The notes beneath the pieces were generated by a model, which saw only the letters and a program-made list of their open reading frames with translations, made no database searches and was not told the origin of the DNA. This document shows positions 25,578-34,683 of a stretch of DNA of 64,000 bases, piece by piece. Made by a program: the position numbers and the translations under genes. Source of the stretch: Pseudomonas brassicacearum subsp. brassicacearum (lineage in GTDB: Bacteria; Pseudomonadota; Gammaproteobacteria; Pseudomonadales; Pseudomonadaceae); NCBI RefSeq assembly GCF_008801605.1, contig NZ_VZPJ01000004.1, positions 310,001 through 374,000 of the forward strand, given 5' to 3'. The first letter of the stretch is position 1. Each line of letters starts with the position of its first letter.

Positions 25578-27860
25578 CTAGCGCCAATCCAGATAACGAA
25601 ACAGCTCCTCCTCTTGTTCAAAGTGCAGTTGCACCAAGGTGTCCAGGCGGATCAGTTGATGCTGGATCTCATCGGCAGTTGCCGTGGCGGGGGCGCAACT
25701 GAAGTCGTCACTCATGCGTGCCAGCAAATGAATCAGGCGAAAAATCTCCCGGTGGACGTGGCTCATGGCCGATAGCGGGTCCTCACCTGTCATGTTTCGC
25801 ACCAGCAGTGGATACAGTGTCTGTTCATCTTCGCGCTCATGCTGCGCCAGTGAGGTCTGCAGGTGGTTGACCAACTCCGACAGGTCAGTCCGCGCCTGCT
25901 CAGGCGGTCGTCGGGCAAAGTCGTTGGCCAGTCGATGCAGATCGCTCAGTAGAGCACCGAGTTGCTGGTGTTCAGCTTGCAGGTGATCAATATGCTCAGC
26001 GGCCAGCTTTCTTTTCCCCTGCGCCCAGAACGGCCCCAAGGCGCGCAAGGCGTTGACGATGATCACCACGTCGATGCCCTCCTGCACCACGGCACCGATC
26101 AACGGCGGTAGATAACCGAGGGCCGCCAGCGCCATGGCCAGCAAGGACATTCCCATCCCTACCAGCACGCCTTGGCGGGCGATAAAACGGGTATGCCGGG
26201 CGACGTCCAATGCCTCGACCAGACGATCGAGGCGATCGACCAGCAACACAACACCCGCCGCTTGTGCAGAAGCGGTGGCACCGCTGGCTCCCATCGCCAC
26301 GCCAACGTTGGCCGCCGCCAGCGCGGGGGCGTCGTTGATGCCATCACCGACCATCAATGTGCTGGCGCGCTGGCAACCCTGCTGTACAGCCTGCACTTTG
26401 TCCTCGGGGGTCAACCCGGCACGCAGTTCATCTATCCCGGCGGACAGGGCAATCATTTCGGCAGTTTCCAGGCGATCCCCGGTGAGCATGACGATCCGTT
26501 CAATCCCTCTATTGCGCAGTCGACGCAGGGTTTGCGGGGTTTCGCGCCGAACCGTGTCGAGGAAGACCAGCAGGCCAGCGAGCTCGCCATCCACTGCGAT
26601 GAAGCTTGCGCTGCATGCCTGGTAATCCATGTGGCGCAGCATGGTGGTGGCCCAGTCGGTCACAGGCGCATCGTTACTGGCAAACGCCAACGTGCCAAAA
26701 CGCACCTGTACGCCGTCGACCTGCCCAGACAGCCCTGCACCGGGACTCTCCTCTACCCCTTGCGGGACGCAGAGCTGCAGTTTGCGCTGATGCGCCGCGT
26801 CGACGATGGCCTGGGAGATGGGGTGCGTCGAAGCCTGCGCGAGCGAAGCGGCGAGGCCAAGCAGGCGTTGCGGATCGATGGGGCCGTTCGTCTCGATCGA
26901 CTGCAAGCGGGCATGCCCGCTGGTCAAGGTGCCGGTCTTGTCGAGGAATATCTGTTTAATGCCGGCCAGCGCTTCCAGGGTCACGCCATCCTTGATCAGT
27001 ATTCCGCGTCGCGCCGCCCGCGAGATACCGGACATGATGGCAATCGGCACCGCCAGTATCAAAGGGCACGGCGTGGCCACTACCAAAACCGCCAGTGCCC
27101 GCAAGGCATCGCCGCTCATGTACCAAGCCGTGGCTGCCATCAGCAACGTCAAGGGGATGAAGAACAACGCATAACGGTCAGCCAGGCGTACGAAAGGCGC
27201 ACGGGAACGGCGTGCCGCCTCGGCCAGGCGCACGATCCCGGCGTAGGTGCTTTGCGCCGCCGTGCGTGTGGTGATGAGCAGGATTGACGCACCGACATTG
27301 GAAACCCCGCTGGACAGGTGTTCGCCTTCCCGGCGCGTCTGGGGTAACGATTCGCCGCTGAGCGCCGACTCGTCGAGAACCGCCACAGGGCTCAGCAAGC
27401 GACCATCAACCGGAATCACTTCCCCCAGCCGCACCAGTAATGTTTGATTGGGCTGGACCTGCTCAACGGGGATTTTGCGTAAGCCGCTCTCCTCCTGCAC
27501 CCAAGCAAAACGTGGTGCCCGATCGATCAGCGCACTGAGCTCCCGCTCGGCACGTTGCCGGGTGAAGAACTCCAGGATTCGGCCGCTCGCCAGCATCAAG
27601 GCAATCAGCGCTGCTACCAGAGCCTGCCCAAAGACCAGAGCCGCGGTGATCGACAGCAGGGCGATCAGGTCGACACCGCTCTCGCGCCGGGCCAGGCGCT
27701 TCAGGATTTCAACCAGCAGGACCCCAGACATTACCAGGCTGCCCGCCGCCCAGCATATCGACGCCCATTCGGGTTGCTGCGCAATATTCGCAACGGCCCC
27801 CGCCAGCAGCGTCAGCGCGGTGAACAGCAAAAGAACGGGGTCCAGCCATTTATCGAGCAT
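25578..27860 (-). CDS. P1B-type metal ATPase with C-terminal hemerythrin domain
   Basis: A 760-residue heavy-metal P-type ATPase. A-domain SGES (168-171), membrane metal motif TPCP (263-266), phosphorylated Asp307 in DKTGTLT and GDGINDAPALAAANVGVAMG near the end of the ATPase part. There is no N-terminal metal-binding domain. Residues about 615-760 form a hemerythrin-like HHE domain with His/Glu ligands visible in HEREDEQTLYP, HVHREIF and HFEQEEELF. TPCP plus a hemerythrin tail defines the P1B-5 group, whose studied member Nia of Sinorhizobium exports nickel and iron (family knowledge). It is divergent from the BON gene, with an FNR/Anr-like box between them, which fits an oxygen- or iron-sensing exporter used at low oxygen. 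Confidence 0.9.
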   Translation of the reverse strand: MLDKWLDPVLLLFTALTLLAGAVANIAQQPEWASICWAAGSLVMSGVLLVEILKRLARRESGVDLIALLSITAALVFGQALVAALIALMLASGRILEFFTRQRAERELSALIDRAPRFAWVQEESGLRKIPVEQVQPNQTLLVRLGEVIPVDGRLLSPVAVLDESALSGESLPQTRREGEHLSSGVSNVGASILLITTRTAAQSTYAGIVRLAEAARRSRAPFVRLADRYALFFIPLTLLMAATAWYMSGDALRALAVLVVATPCPLILAVPIAIMSGISRAARRGILIKDGVTLEALAGIKQIFLDKTGTLTSGHARLQSIETNGPIDPQRLLGLAASLAQASTHPISQAIVDAAHQRKLQLCVPQGVEESPGAGLSGQVDGVQVRFGTLAFASNDAPVTDWATTMLRHMDYQACSASFIAVDGELAGLLVFLDTVRRETPQTLRRLRNRGIERIVMLTGDRLETAEMIALSAGIDELRAGLTPEDKVQAVQQGCQRASTLMVGDGINDAPALAAANVGVAMGASGATASAQAAGVVLLVDRLDRLVEALDVARHTRFIARQGVLVGMGMSLLAMALAALGYLPPLIGAVVQEGIDVVIIVNALRALGPFWAQGKRKLAAEHIDHLQAEHQQLGALLSDLHRLANDFARRPPEQARTDLSELVNHLQTSLAQHEREDEQTLYPLLVRNMTGEDPLSAMSHVHREIFRLIHLLARMSDDFSCAPATATADEIQHQLIRLDTLVQLHFEQEEELFRYLDWR

Positions 27861-28015
27861 AAGAAAAACTTCCTCAAAAACGATTGGCCTGCCTCGTTGT
27901 GCGAATCCTGGCAGCGCGCCCAGGGCTCGCCCCGCTTTCGTGTCGTTGCCCGTCGGGACATGACCCTTACCCTATCGATCCTAGCGATCAACGGCCAGCG
28001 AGCACTGTTACCCAC

Positions 28016-28029
28016 TTGACCTAGCTCAA
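28016..28029. promoter_or_regulatory. FNR/Anr-like box between the ATPase and BON genes
   Basis: TTGAC-CTAG-CTCAA matches the FNR/Anr consensus TTGAT-N4-ATCAA at 8 of 10 positions. Its centre lies about 77 bases before the BON start. A TAAAAA at 28051-28056 would be a -10 element placed as expected for an activating site at -41.5. Confidence 0.55.
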
Positions 28030-28099
28030 TGTCTTGACGCTGACCGAGGGTAAAAAAGAGGAACGGGCAAATCCTGCCCCTTCTACCGAGGACATCGTC

Positions 28100-28747
28100 A
28101 TGAGCGACCTGAGCCTGCGCAACACCATCCTGGAAGAGCTTGAATTCCAGCCCGGTATCGATGCCGCCGACATTGGCGTTGCCGTACACGATGGGGTTGT
28201 CACCCTGACTGGCCACGTCAGCGACTACGCCCAGAAAGTCAGTGCCGAACGTGCCGTCAAGGCAGTAAAGGGCGTGCGCGCAGTGGCCGAAGAACTCCAG
28301 GTAAGACTGAACAAGGTGGCCGGCACAACGGATGACGCCATCGCCACTCGCGCGCTGCACATCATTGATTGGAGTTCCGATCTTCCAATAGGCGCCGTCA
28401 AGGTGATCGTGGAGAACGGCTGGATCAGCCTGGAAGGCCAGGTGGACTGGCAGTACCAGAAGGAAACGGCAGAACGGGCCGTACGCAAGCTTTCGGGCGT
28501 GGTCGGCGTGGACAACCGACTCACGCTTCGTCCCCAGGTGGCCGTGGCCGATATCCAGAGGCGCATTGAAGAAGCGCTCAAGCGCAATGCCGAAATCGAC
28601 GCCAAGGCGATTCAAATCAAGGTCGAAGGCAGTGTGGTCAAGCTTGAAGGCAGAGTGCATCTGTGGCGTGAACGTCAGATCGCGGAACGGGCCGCCTGGT
28701 CTGTACCGGGGGTCAACAAGGTGGAAGATCATTTGCTGATCGCCTGA
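28100..28747 (+). CDS. Triple BON-domain protein
   Basis: A 215-residue protein made of three BON repeats (about 5-70, 75-145, 148-214); each ends with a hydrophobic VVTLTGHV / WISLEGQV / VVKLEGRV strand and the segment AERAVxxVxGVxxV. BON proteins bind phospholipid or peptidoglycan-linked surfaces; OsmY and Kbp are known examples, but this one lacks a signal peptide, so it may be cytoplasmic like Kbp. The ATG at 28100 gives a start at MSDLSLRNTILEELEFQP, typical for the family. Stress-related expression at low oxygen is suggested by the box upstream and by its neighbours. Confidence 0.88.
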   Translation: MSDLSLRNTILEELEFQPGIDAADIGVAVHDGVVTLTGHVSDYAQKVSAERAVKAVKGVRAVAEELQVRLNKVAGTTDDAIATRALHIIDWSSDLPIGAVKVIVENGWISLEGQVDWQYQKETAERAVRKLSGVVGVDNRLTLRPQVAVADIQRRIEEALKRNAEIDAKAIQIKVEGSVVKLEGRVHLWRERQIAERAAWSVPGVNKVEDHLLIA

Positions 28748-28892
28748 AACTGTAGCCCGTAAGAACCCCTTGGCCCCTGCAACGCTGTCACTTAAGCAAG
28801 TAGCTGAATCTACTCTTGAACTGAACAGCATCACCTTTTCTCAGGGTTTTTTGATATTCCGCCTGCGTGCTCAACTTTGAGGGATGACGTTC

Positions 28893-30260
28893 ATGAACTC
28901 ACCTTCGCAAAAACTGATGGAAAAGCTCTACGGTCGGCAATATCACGTTGATAGAGCCCACATAGCCCCTTTGCTGCGTCAATACGCTGAACCACTGCCG
29001 GACCTGGACTCACCCGGCTTTGCCGAACTGTTCGATCGCTACGCCGACGCGCGCGTGGTGTTGATCGGCGAGGCGAGCCATGGAACCAGTGAATTCTATC
29101 GAGCCAGGGCGGCGATTACCCAACGGCTGATCGAGCGTCACGGATTCAATATCGTGGCGGTTGAGGCCGACTGGCCGGATGCCGGTCATGTCGACCAGTA
29201 CGTCCGGGGGCTGGCGCATTCGGCGTGGAAACGCCACATCTTCAGCAGGTTCCCGACCTGGATGTGGCGCAACAGCGAAGTCAAGGCATTCACCCGTTGG
29301 CTGCATGGACACAATCACCCCCTGGCTGCCGAACAACGAGTCGAGTTCCGTGGCCTGGACGTCTACAGTCTGCGCAACTCCATTCATGAGGTGCTGAGCT
29401 ATTTGGAACGGGTCGATCCGCATCTGGCCCATGAAGCCCGGCGACGCTATGGTTGCTTGACTCCGTGGCAGGATGATCCCGCGTTGTATGGTCATTTTGT
29501 CGAGCGCGACGGTGTAATGCCCTGCGAACAAGCGGTGGTCGAGCAGCTCAACGTCATGCTGGCCGAGCAATTGGCCGGGCTCATCCGCGACGACGAAGCG
29601 TTCTTCAACGCGACGCAGAACGCCAGGGTGGTGGTGGCGGCGGAACAGTATTACCGCGCGGTTTATCGAGGATCGACGCTCTCCTGGAACCTGCGGGACC
29701 GACACATGTTCGAGACGTTGCGTGCCTTACTCGAACATCGAGGGCCGCATGCCAAGGCAGTGGTTTGGGCGCACAACTCCCATATCGGCAATGCAGGCGC
29801 CACGGAAATGGGTTGGAAGGGGCAGTTCAACATCGGTCAACTGTGCCGTAGCACCTATGGGCGTGACGCCGTCTTGATCGGCATGGCCACCGACAGCGGC
29901 CAGGTGGCTGCCGCCGATGACTGGGACGGTGAGATGCGGATCAAGGACATTCGCCCTTCCCGGCCGGACAGCTGGGAACATCAGTTCCTCAAAGCCGGGG
30001 TTGCGGCGTCCCTGACCGATTGGCGAGATCCGCAGCGAAAAGAACTGCGACGCGTGTTGTCCACCCCTTTGCTGGAACGGGCCATCGGGGTGATTTACCG
30101 CCCCGAGAGCGAGCGTTTCAGTCACTACTTCGAGTCGGTACTGGCCGAACAATTCGATGCCATGATCTGGTTCGAGCAAACCAGGCCGGTCACGGCGCTG
30201 CCCCTGCCGCAAAACCAGCAACTGGAACCGGAGGACGAAACCTATCCGTTTGGCGTATGA
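28893..30260 (+). CDS. Erythromycin esterase-like protein
   Basis: A 455-residue protein of the erythromycin esterase superfamily: LIGEASHGTSEFYRARAAIT (about 52-71) and VAVEADWPDAGHVDQYVRG (about 90-108), both holding conserved Glu/His catalytic residues, and VVWAHNSHIGNAG further on. Members open macrolide lactones in some cases, but most, like this one, are chromosomal and of unknown substrate. In mycobacterial Rv2030c, a DosR dormancy gene, the same domain is fused to a phosphoribosyltransferase (family knowledge). Here a phosphoribosyltransferase is encoded two genes away. I use the ATG at 28893, which has GAGGG at workable distance; 28884 is the alternative. Confidence 0.88.
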   Translation: MNSPSQKLMEKLYGRQYHVDRAHIAPLLRQYAEPLPDLDSPGFAELFDRYADARVVLIGEASHGTSEFYRARAAITQRLIERHGFNIVAVEADWPDAGHVDQYVRGLAHSAWKRHIFSRFPTWMWRNSEVKAFTRWLHGHNHPLAAEQRVEFRGLDVYSLRNSIHEVLSYLERVDPHLAHEARRRYGCLTPWQDDPALYGHFVERDGVMPCEQAVVEQLNVMLAEQLAGLIRDDEAFFNATQNARVVVAAEQYYRAVYRGSTLSWNLRDRHMFETLRALLEHRGPHAKAVVWAHNSHIGNAGATEMGWKGQFNIGQLCRSTYGRDAVLIGMATDSGQVAAADDWDGEMRIKDIRPSRPDSWEHQFLKAGVAASLTDWRDPQRKELRRVLSTPLLERAIGVIYRPESERFSHYFESVLAEQFDAMIWFEQTRPVTALPLPQNQQLEPEDETYPFGV

Positions 30261-30937
30261 GGAGGTAGGCAGTTTGTTGAGGGCTTGGAAACCAGCAGGT
30301 ATTTCTCAAACCAGTCGCCGGCAAGCCTGGTGACTTCCTCCAAGGTGCCGGGCTCTTCGAAAAGATGCGTGGCACCCGCCACGACTTCCAATGCCTGCTC
30401 ACACCGAAGGACCCGGCGAATCTGGTCATTCAAGCCCAACACCAGTGGGTCTTGTGCACCGACAATCTGCAAGGTCGGCGCCTCCACCCTGACCAACGCC
30501 GGCCCCGCCAGGTCGGTTCGCCCTCCCCGGCTGACCACTGCCGCGACCGCATCCACGCGCTCGGCAGCCGCCACCATAGCCGCTGCTGCGCCGGTACTGG
30601 CGCCAAACAGACCGATTCGCAGCGCGCGCAGGTCAGGGTCGCGGCGGGCCCAGTCAATCACATGGATCAGTCGCCTGGCCAACAAGGGAATATCGAAACG
30701 CAACTCCCCGGTCAGATTGTCCATGCGCTGCTCCGGCCCGGTGAGCAGGTCGAACAACAGCGACCCCAGGCCACGACGGGCCAGGACATTGGCCACGTAT
30801 TGATTACGCGGGCTGGCGCGACCACTGCCACTGCCATGTACGAAGATCACCAGGGCGCGGGTGTTCGCCGGCAAACGCAGATCGGCCGATAACTCCACGC
30901 CTGGCAGGTCGATGGATAGAGACTGAGGTTCAAGCAT
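30242..30937 (-). CDS. Dienelactone-hydrolase-like alpha/beta hydrolase
   Basis: A 231-residue alpha/beta hydrolase: oxyanion region FVHGSGSGRASPRN, nucleophile Ser in GASTGAA, acid in GAQDPLV and His in GATHLFEEPGTLEEV. Enzymes of this type are found next to or fused with phosphoribosyltransferases in many bacteria. Its ATG at 30937 overlaps the stop of the phosphoribosyltransferase gene by eight bases with GGAG suitably upstream, so the two are translationally coupled. Its end overlaps the converging erythromycin-esterase-like gene by 19 bases. Substrate unknown. Confidence 0.85.
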   Translation of the reverse strand: MLEPQSLSIDLPGVELSADLRLPANTRALVIFVHGSGSGRASPRNQYVANVLARRGLGSLLFDLLTGPEQRMDNLTGELRFDIPLLARRLIHVIDWARRDPDLRALRIGLFGASTGAAAAMVAAAERVDAVAAVVSRGGRTDLAGPALVRVEAPTLQIVGAQDPLVLGLNDQIRRVLRCEQALEVVAGATHLFEEPGTLEEVTRLAGDWFEKYLLVSKPSTNCLPPHTPNG

Positions 30938-31634
30938 CAACATGCTCCGTCGTGCAACCGCTCGACGCTTCCCGCTGCCAGGCCTGGTGCATGAGATCGA
31001 TGACTTCTTCGTCCGAAGTCTGGGCAAAATTCAAATACCAATAACCGATCGACATCATCCACTCGGGAATGAGCGGGCAAATCACTTCATTCACTTCGCT
31101 GCGCAAAACCTCGACCGTTTCCAGCGGAGCAACCGGCACCGCGACAACGATGCGCGCCGGGGACTGCACGCGTACCGCATGGACCGCAGCCATCATGGAG
31201 GAGCCGGTTGCCAGGCCGTCGTCGACCAGGATCACGACCTGGTCCTTGAGCTGCAACGGCGGGCGGGCTCCTCGATAAACCTGTTCGCGCCGGGACAATT
31301 CCTGCGTTTCCCGGGCGACCACGGCCTCGAAACTGGCGCGGTCGATCGGGTGCACCCGCAGCGCGTCGTCATTGAGGATTTGTATGCCACCGCTGGCAAT
31401 GGCGCCCATGGCGAACTCCGGGTGCGATGGGATGCCAAGCTTGCGCACCAACATCAGGTCCAGGCGAACATTCAGGGCGGTAGCGACTTCATAAGCCACC
31501 GGGACGCCACCACGGGGCAAGGCGAGGACGATGACGTCAGGTCTGTTGGCGTATTTGAGCAAGGGCTCCACCAGTCGTCGACCGGCCTCGGTGCGGTTCG
31601 GCAAAGTGGTTTGCAATGAGGGGCTCTGAATCAT
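30930..31634 (-). CDS. Phosphoribosyltransferase-domain protein
   Basis: A 234-residue type I phosphoribosyltransferase with the PRPP loop VVILVDDGLATGSSMMAA (about 125-142) and the N-terminal ALPRGGVPVAYEVA. This subgroup, often linked to an alpha/beta hydrolase, has no assigned base substrate. AGGAGG lies five bases before the ATG at 31634, a very strong site. It lies about 57 bases after the tandem universal stress protein gene and overlaps the hydrolase gene, so the three appear to be one transcript. Confidence 0.88.
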   Translation of the reverse strand: MIQSPSLQTTLPNRTEAGRRLVEPLLKYANRPDVIVLALPRGGVPVAYEVATALNVRLDLMLVRKLGIPSHPEFAMGAIASGGIQILNDDALRVHPIDRASFEAVVARETQELSRREQVYRGARPPLQLKDQVVILVDDGLATGSSMMAAVHAVRVQSPARIVVAVPVAPLETVEVLRSEVNEVICPLIPEWMMSIGYWYLNFAQTSDEEVIDLMHQAWQREASSGCTTEHVDA

Positions 31635-31690
31635 GGGAACCTCCTGAGGCAATGATGCCTGTCGCTTCGTTATGGACGATCCTGGCCGCA

Positions 31691-32581
31691 CTAGATGGCT
31701 AGAACGCTGCAAGGCACCTGGTAGAGGGTATGTTCCGTCGTGCTGCCCAAAAGCTTTTCCAGGCCATGGGACTGGACCCTGCCCATCACAATCACATCCA
31801 TATGCTGCTCATCGGCGAACGCACTCAACACCGCCACAGGGTGCCCTTCAATGAAATGACGTCGCTCAGCAGCCACGCCATATCGGTCAGCCAGGTCGAA
31901 AAAGGATGTTTCATGTTCTTTGCGCAACTGCGCGCCGAGGTCCGAGAGCGTTAGACCGCCGCCACCCATATCGCCCATGTACACCATCGAGATGTCGCAG
32001 GCGTACAGCAAGTGCAACTCGGCATCACATTGGATGGCGAGCCCGCATGCCTGCTGGATGATCCGCTCATTGAGCTCGTTGTCCCGTGCCAGGGTATTGG
32101 ACGCATCGACCGCCGCCACGACCTTGCGCGGCAAGGGCAGGTTACCTTCACTCAGCAGGTACACCGGTACCGGGCAGTGACGCAGCAAGCGCCAGTCCAG
32201 CGGGGTGAGAAAGGCCCGCTTGAACGCTGATTCGCGCTGCACCTGCTTGATCAGCAGGTCAGGCTGCATTTCGGCGACGTGATCGAGGATGTCTTGCTGC
32301 ATATCATCGGCCCAGGTCACCTCCGTCGTCACGTCGATGCCTGTGTCGCGCAGGTGATTCGCCTGGTTCTTGAGCCAATCGCGATGGTCTTGCAGGTAGC
32401 CTTCGCGCGCCTGTTCCCGGTCACCTTCTTCAAGCAGTGACAACAGTTTCCAGGAAGGGATCAAGGCGGCGATGTGCAAGCTCGCACCGCTGGCCTTGGC
32501 CAAGGCTGCGGCGTGTCCCAAGGCATGGGAGTGGCGCAGGGCCGGGTTGATGATCAGCAATAACCGTTGATACTGGCTCAT
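31691..32581 (-). CDS. Tandem universal stress protein
   Basis: A 296-residue protein of two Usp domains (about 1-150 and 155-296), like UspE. The second carries the nucleotide-binding form VIVMGRVQSHGLEKLLGSTTEHTLYQ. Pseudomonas Usp proteins of this type are induced by Anr at low oxygen and help survival in anaerobic starvation (family knowledge). GGAG lies seven bases before the ATG at 32581; the frame to 32743 is too long. A perfect FNR/Anr box at 32705-32718 lies upstream. It is first in a leftward operon with the phosphoribosyltransferase and hydrolase. Confidence 0.9.
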   Translation of the reverse strand: MSQYQRLLLIINPALRHSHALGHAAALAKASGASLHIAALIPSWKLLSLLEEGDREQAREGYLQDHRDWLKNQANHLRDTGIDVTTEVTWADDMQQDILDHVAEMQPDLLIKQVQRESAFKRAFLTPLDWRLLRHCPVPVYLLSEGNLPLPRKVVAAVDASNTLARDNELNERIIQQACGLAIQCDAELHLLYACDISMVYMGDMGGGGLTLSDLGAQLRKEHETSFFDLADRYGVAAERRHFIEGHPVAVLSAFADEQHMDVIVMGRVQSHGLEKLLGSTTEHTLYQVPCSVLAI

Positions 32582-32704
32582 GATCGGACTCCATGGAACT
32601 TGCTCGTTTGTCTCTGCCTGCCACGGCGGGCCACTGGCGTATCTGCCGCTGCAACGGGCACCTTCGTTGTAGATCCACCATCCTCTGTCAGGGCACCCGT
32701 GGCG

Positions 32705-32718
32705 TTGATATATATCAA
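32705..32718. promoter_or_regulatory. Perfect FNR/Anr box
   Basis: TTGATATATATCAA is a perfect palindrome and an exact match to TTGAT-N4-ATCAA. Centred about 130 bases before the leftward Usp start codon. Confidence 0.85.
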
Positions 32719-32811
32719 TTACTTTCGTCGGCCGGGCATTCAACGACGCATGCGCGTTGGGAGGGGTGGCGGTTCGCCCTCGTCAATGACCGGTCTTTGT
32801 TTGGACCGCGA

Positions 32812-32825
32812 TTGATCAATGTCAA
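32812..32825. promoter_or_regulatory. Second FNR/Anr box
   Basis: TTGATCAATGTCAA matches the consensus at 9 of 10 defined positions. Centred about 105 bases before the rightward phosphoribosyltransferase start; a start site about 41 bases downstream of its centre would fall near 32860. Confidence 0.75.
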
Positions 32826-32923
32826 TCTCGTCAATGACAACCGGATTAACTTGATTGGAAACCCAGGCACAACGGTGCAGTGCCTGGGTACCTGACCCAT
32901 GGTTTACCGACAGGAGAAAGGCG

Positions 32924-33490
32924 ATGACGGTCCTACTGGCAAGTCAGCGGGTGCGCCTGTATGACAGCAACGAGCTGGATGACGTACTGCAGGCAATGGC
33001 GCGCAAGGCCGCGACTCTCCTGCCCCCGACTCACGCGGCACTGATTGGTATCCAGCGCCGGGGCGAACCACTGGCGCAACGGTTGCGCGAGTACATTGCG
33101 CATCGGACCGGCCAGCCGCAATTGCCTCTTTACCCGCTCCGGGTCAAGCGTTACGCCGACGACCTGCAAGTGCTGCATACCTACACCCAATTGACCGAAA
33201 ACCCGGCCCTGGGCGGTCTCGACCTGGCCAATACCACCTTGCTGGTGGTCGACGATGTGCTCTTCGAAGGCCATTCGCTCTTGCGCACTTGCGCCTACCT
33301 GGCGCAACTGGGGGCTCGTCGCGTCCATACCGCCGTACTGGTGGACCGGCATATCTGCCAGCAACCGATTCGGGCCGACATTGTTGGCATACATTTGCAG
33401 GTCGCCGCCGATGACATCGTCGAATGCCATGTGCCGCCCTTCGAAGAGGAGTATTGCATTGAGGTGGTGCGCCATGGCGCGGCCCGTTGA
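32924..33490 (+). CDS. PyrR-like phosphoribosyltransferase
   Basis: A 188-residue type I phosphoribosyltransferase that resembles PyrR: IGIQRRGEPLAQRL (about 43-56) and PRPP loop LLVVDDVLFEGHSLLRT (about 105-121). PyrR is a uracil phosphoribosyltransferase and, in Gram-positives, a pyrimidine regulator. In a second-copy setting like this the role is not known. AGGAG precedes the ATG at 32924. It is the first gene rightward from the FNR/Anr region and is followed by the PRPP-synthetase-like gene. Confidence 0.85.
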   Translation: MTVLLASQRVRLYDSNELDDVLQAMARKAATLLPPTHAALIGIQRRGEPLAQRLREYIAHRTGQPQLPLYPLRVKRYADDLQVLHTYTQLTENPALGGLDLANTTLLVVDDVLFEGHSLLRTCAYLAQLGARRVHTAVLVDRHICQQPIRADIVGIHLQVAADDIVECHVPPFEEEYCIEVVRHGAAR

Positions 33491-33602
33491 GGATGCGCTC
33501 GATCAAGGCCGGCGAGCCAGGCAGGCTCGCAATGGCAAAAATGCACATGGATACGTGCCACTGAAATGAGGCGCCTTGCCGGCAGCCTCAGAGGAGTCTT
33601 GC

Positions 33603-34595
33603 ATGCTCACCCTGCCCCCGCTTCTTTTTGCCCTGCAAGGTAGCGAGCACTATGCCGCTCGCGTCGCTCAACGGCTTGGCTGCCCGTTGGCACGCCATGA
33701 GGAACGTGACTATGAAGACGGCGAACACAAGTGTCGCCCGTTGGATCCGGTAAACGGGCGCGAGGTCATAGTCTTCCATTCCTTGTATGGCGATGGCCGG
33801 CAGAGCGCCAACGATAAGCTGTGTCGCCTGCTGTTTTTTTGCGGAGCCCTCAAGGATGCCGGCGCGCGCCAGGTGCAGGTGGTTTCACCTTACCTCTGCT
33901 ACGGGCGCAAGGACCGCCGCAGCCAGCCTCAAGACCCGACCATCACTCGCTACGTGGCGTCGTTTTTCGAAGCCAGTGGCGTGGATCGCCTGCTGACCCT
34001 GGACGTGCACAATCCAGCCGCGTTCGATAACGCATTTCGCCTGCCTGCATGGAATCTGCAGTGCGCGGAACTGTTCGCCGAGCATTTCGCGCCACGCGTC
34101 GGCGACGCCGCCGTGGTGGCGGTGTCTCCGGACTCGGGGGGGACCAAGCGCGCTGAACACTTTCGCCAGGCCCTGGAGCGGCAACTGGGACGTACGGTCG
34201 GCAGCGCCTTGATGGAAAAGCACCGTGCCCATACCACGCTCACGGGCACCCTGCTGATCGGCGATGTTGCCGGAAAGACCGCCATTATTTTCGATGACCT
34301 GATCAGCACGGGGGACACGCTCAAACGTGCTGGCCTGGCTTGTCAGCAGGCTGGCGCCACACGTTTGTTCGCCGCCGCCACCCATGGTTTGTTTACCACT
34401 GGCCCTCAACTGTTCGACCCGCCGATCTTTGAACACATCGCGATTACCGACACCGTTGTGCCGTTTCGCCTGCCGCTCGACTGCGTCACGCAACACTTGC
34501 AGGTGCTCGACAGCACCGGCCTGATCGCCACGTTCCTGGCGGAAAATGGTGCATTTGCAGGAAACGGCATGCCCAGCCTGTCGCTGCATCGATGA
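33603..34595 (+). CDS. Ribose-phosphate pyrophosphokinase-like protein
   Basis: A 330-residue homologue of PRPP synthetase: VVSPYLCYGRKDRRSQPQDPTITRYVASFFEASG (ATP-site flexible loop and dimer segment), TLDVHNPAAFDN (divalent-metal site DxH) and the PRPP-binding IIFDDLISTGDTLKRA. It is more diverged than the housekeeping enzyme. PRPP synthetase makes the donor used by phosphoribosyltransferases, two of which lie beside it, so a local PRPP supply or a PRPP-related sensor is a sensible inference. GAGGAG lies six bases before the ATG. Confidence 0.85.
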   Translation: MLTLPPLLFALQGSEHYAARVAQRLGCPLARHEERDYEDGEHKCRPLDPVNGREVIVFHSLYGDGRQSANDKLCRLLFFCGALKDAGARQVQVVSPYLCYGRKDRRSQPQDPTITRYVASFFEASGVDRLLTLDVHNPAAFDNAFRLPAWNLQCAELFAEHFAPRVGDAAVVAVSPDSGGTKRAEHFRQALERQLGRTVGSALMEKHRAHTTLTGTLLIGDVAGKTAIIFDDLISTGDTLKRAGLACQQAGATRLFAAATHGLFTTGPQLFDPPIFEHIAITDTVVPFRLPLDCVTQHLQVLDSTGLIATFLAENGAFAGNGMPSLSLHR

Positions 34596-34683
34596 CAACA
34601 TGCAGAACAGGAATGATTCCATTCTGGTTCACCGACCGAATCCTGACTGGACGAAATCCGATTAAACCGAGCCTGGAGAGAGC

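Larger units (their letters stand above)
32582..32923. other. Divergent control region of the low-oxygen cluster
   Basis: 340 bases with no gene between the Usp gene and the PyrR-like gene. It holds the two FNR/Anr boxes annotated separately and leaves room for both promoters (TTAACT at 32846-32851 fits a -10 for the rightward gene). Confidence 0.7.
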
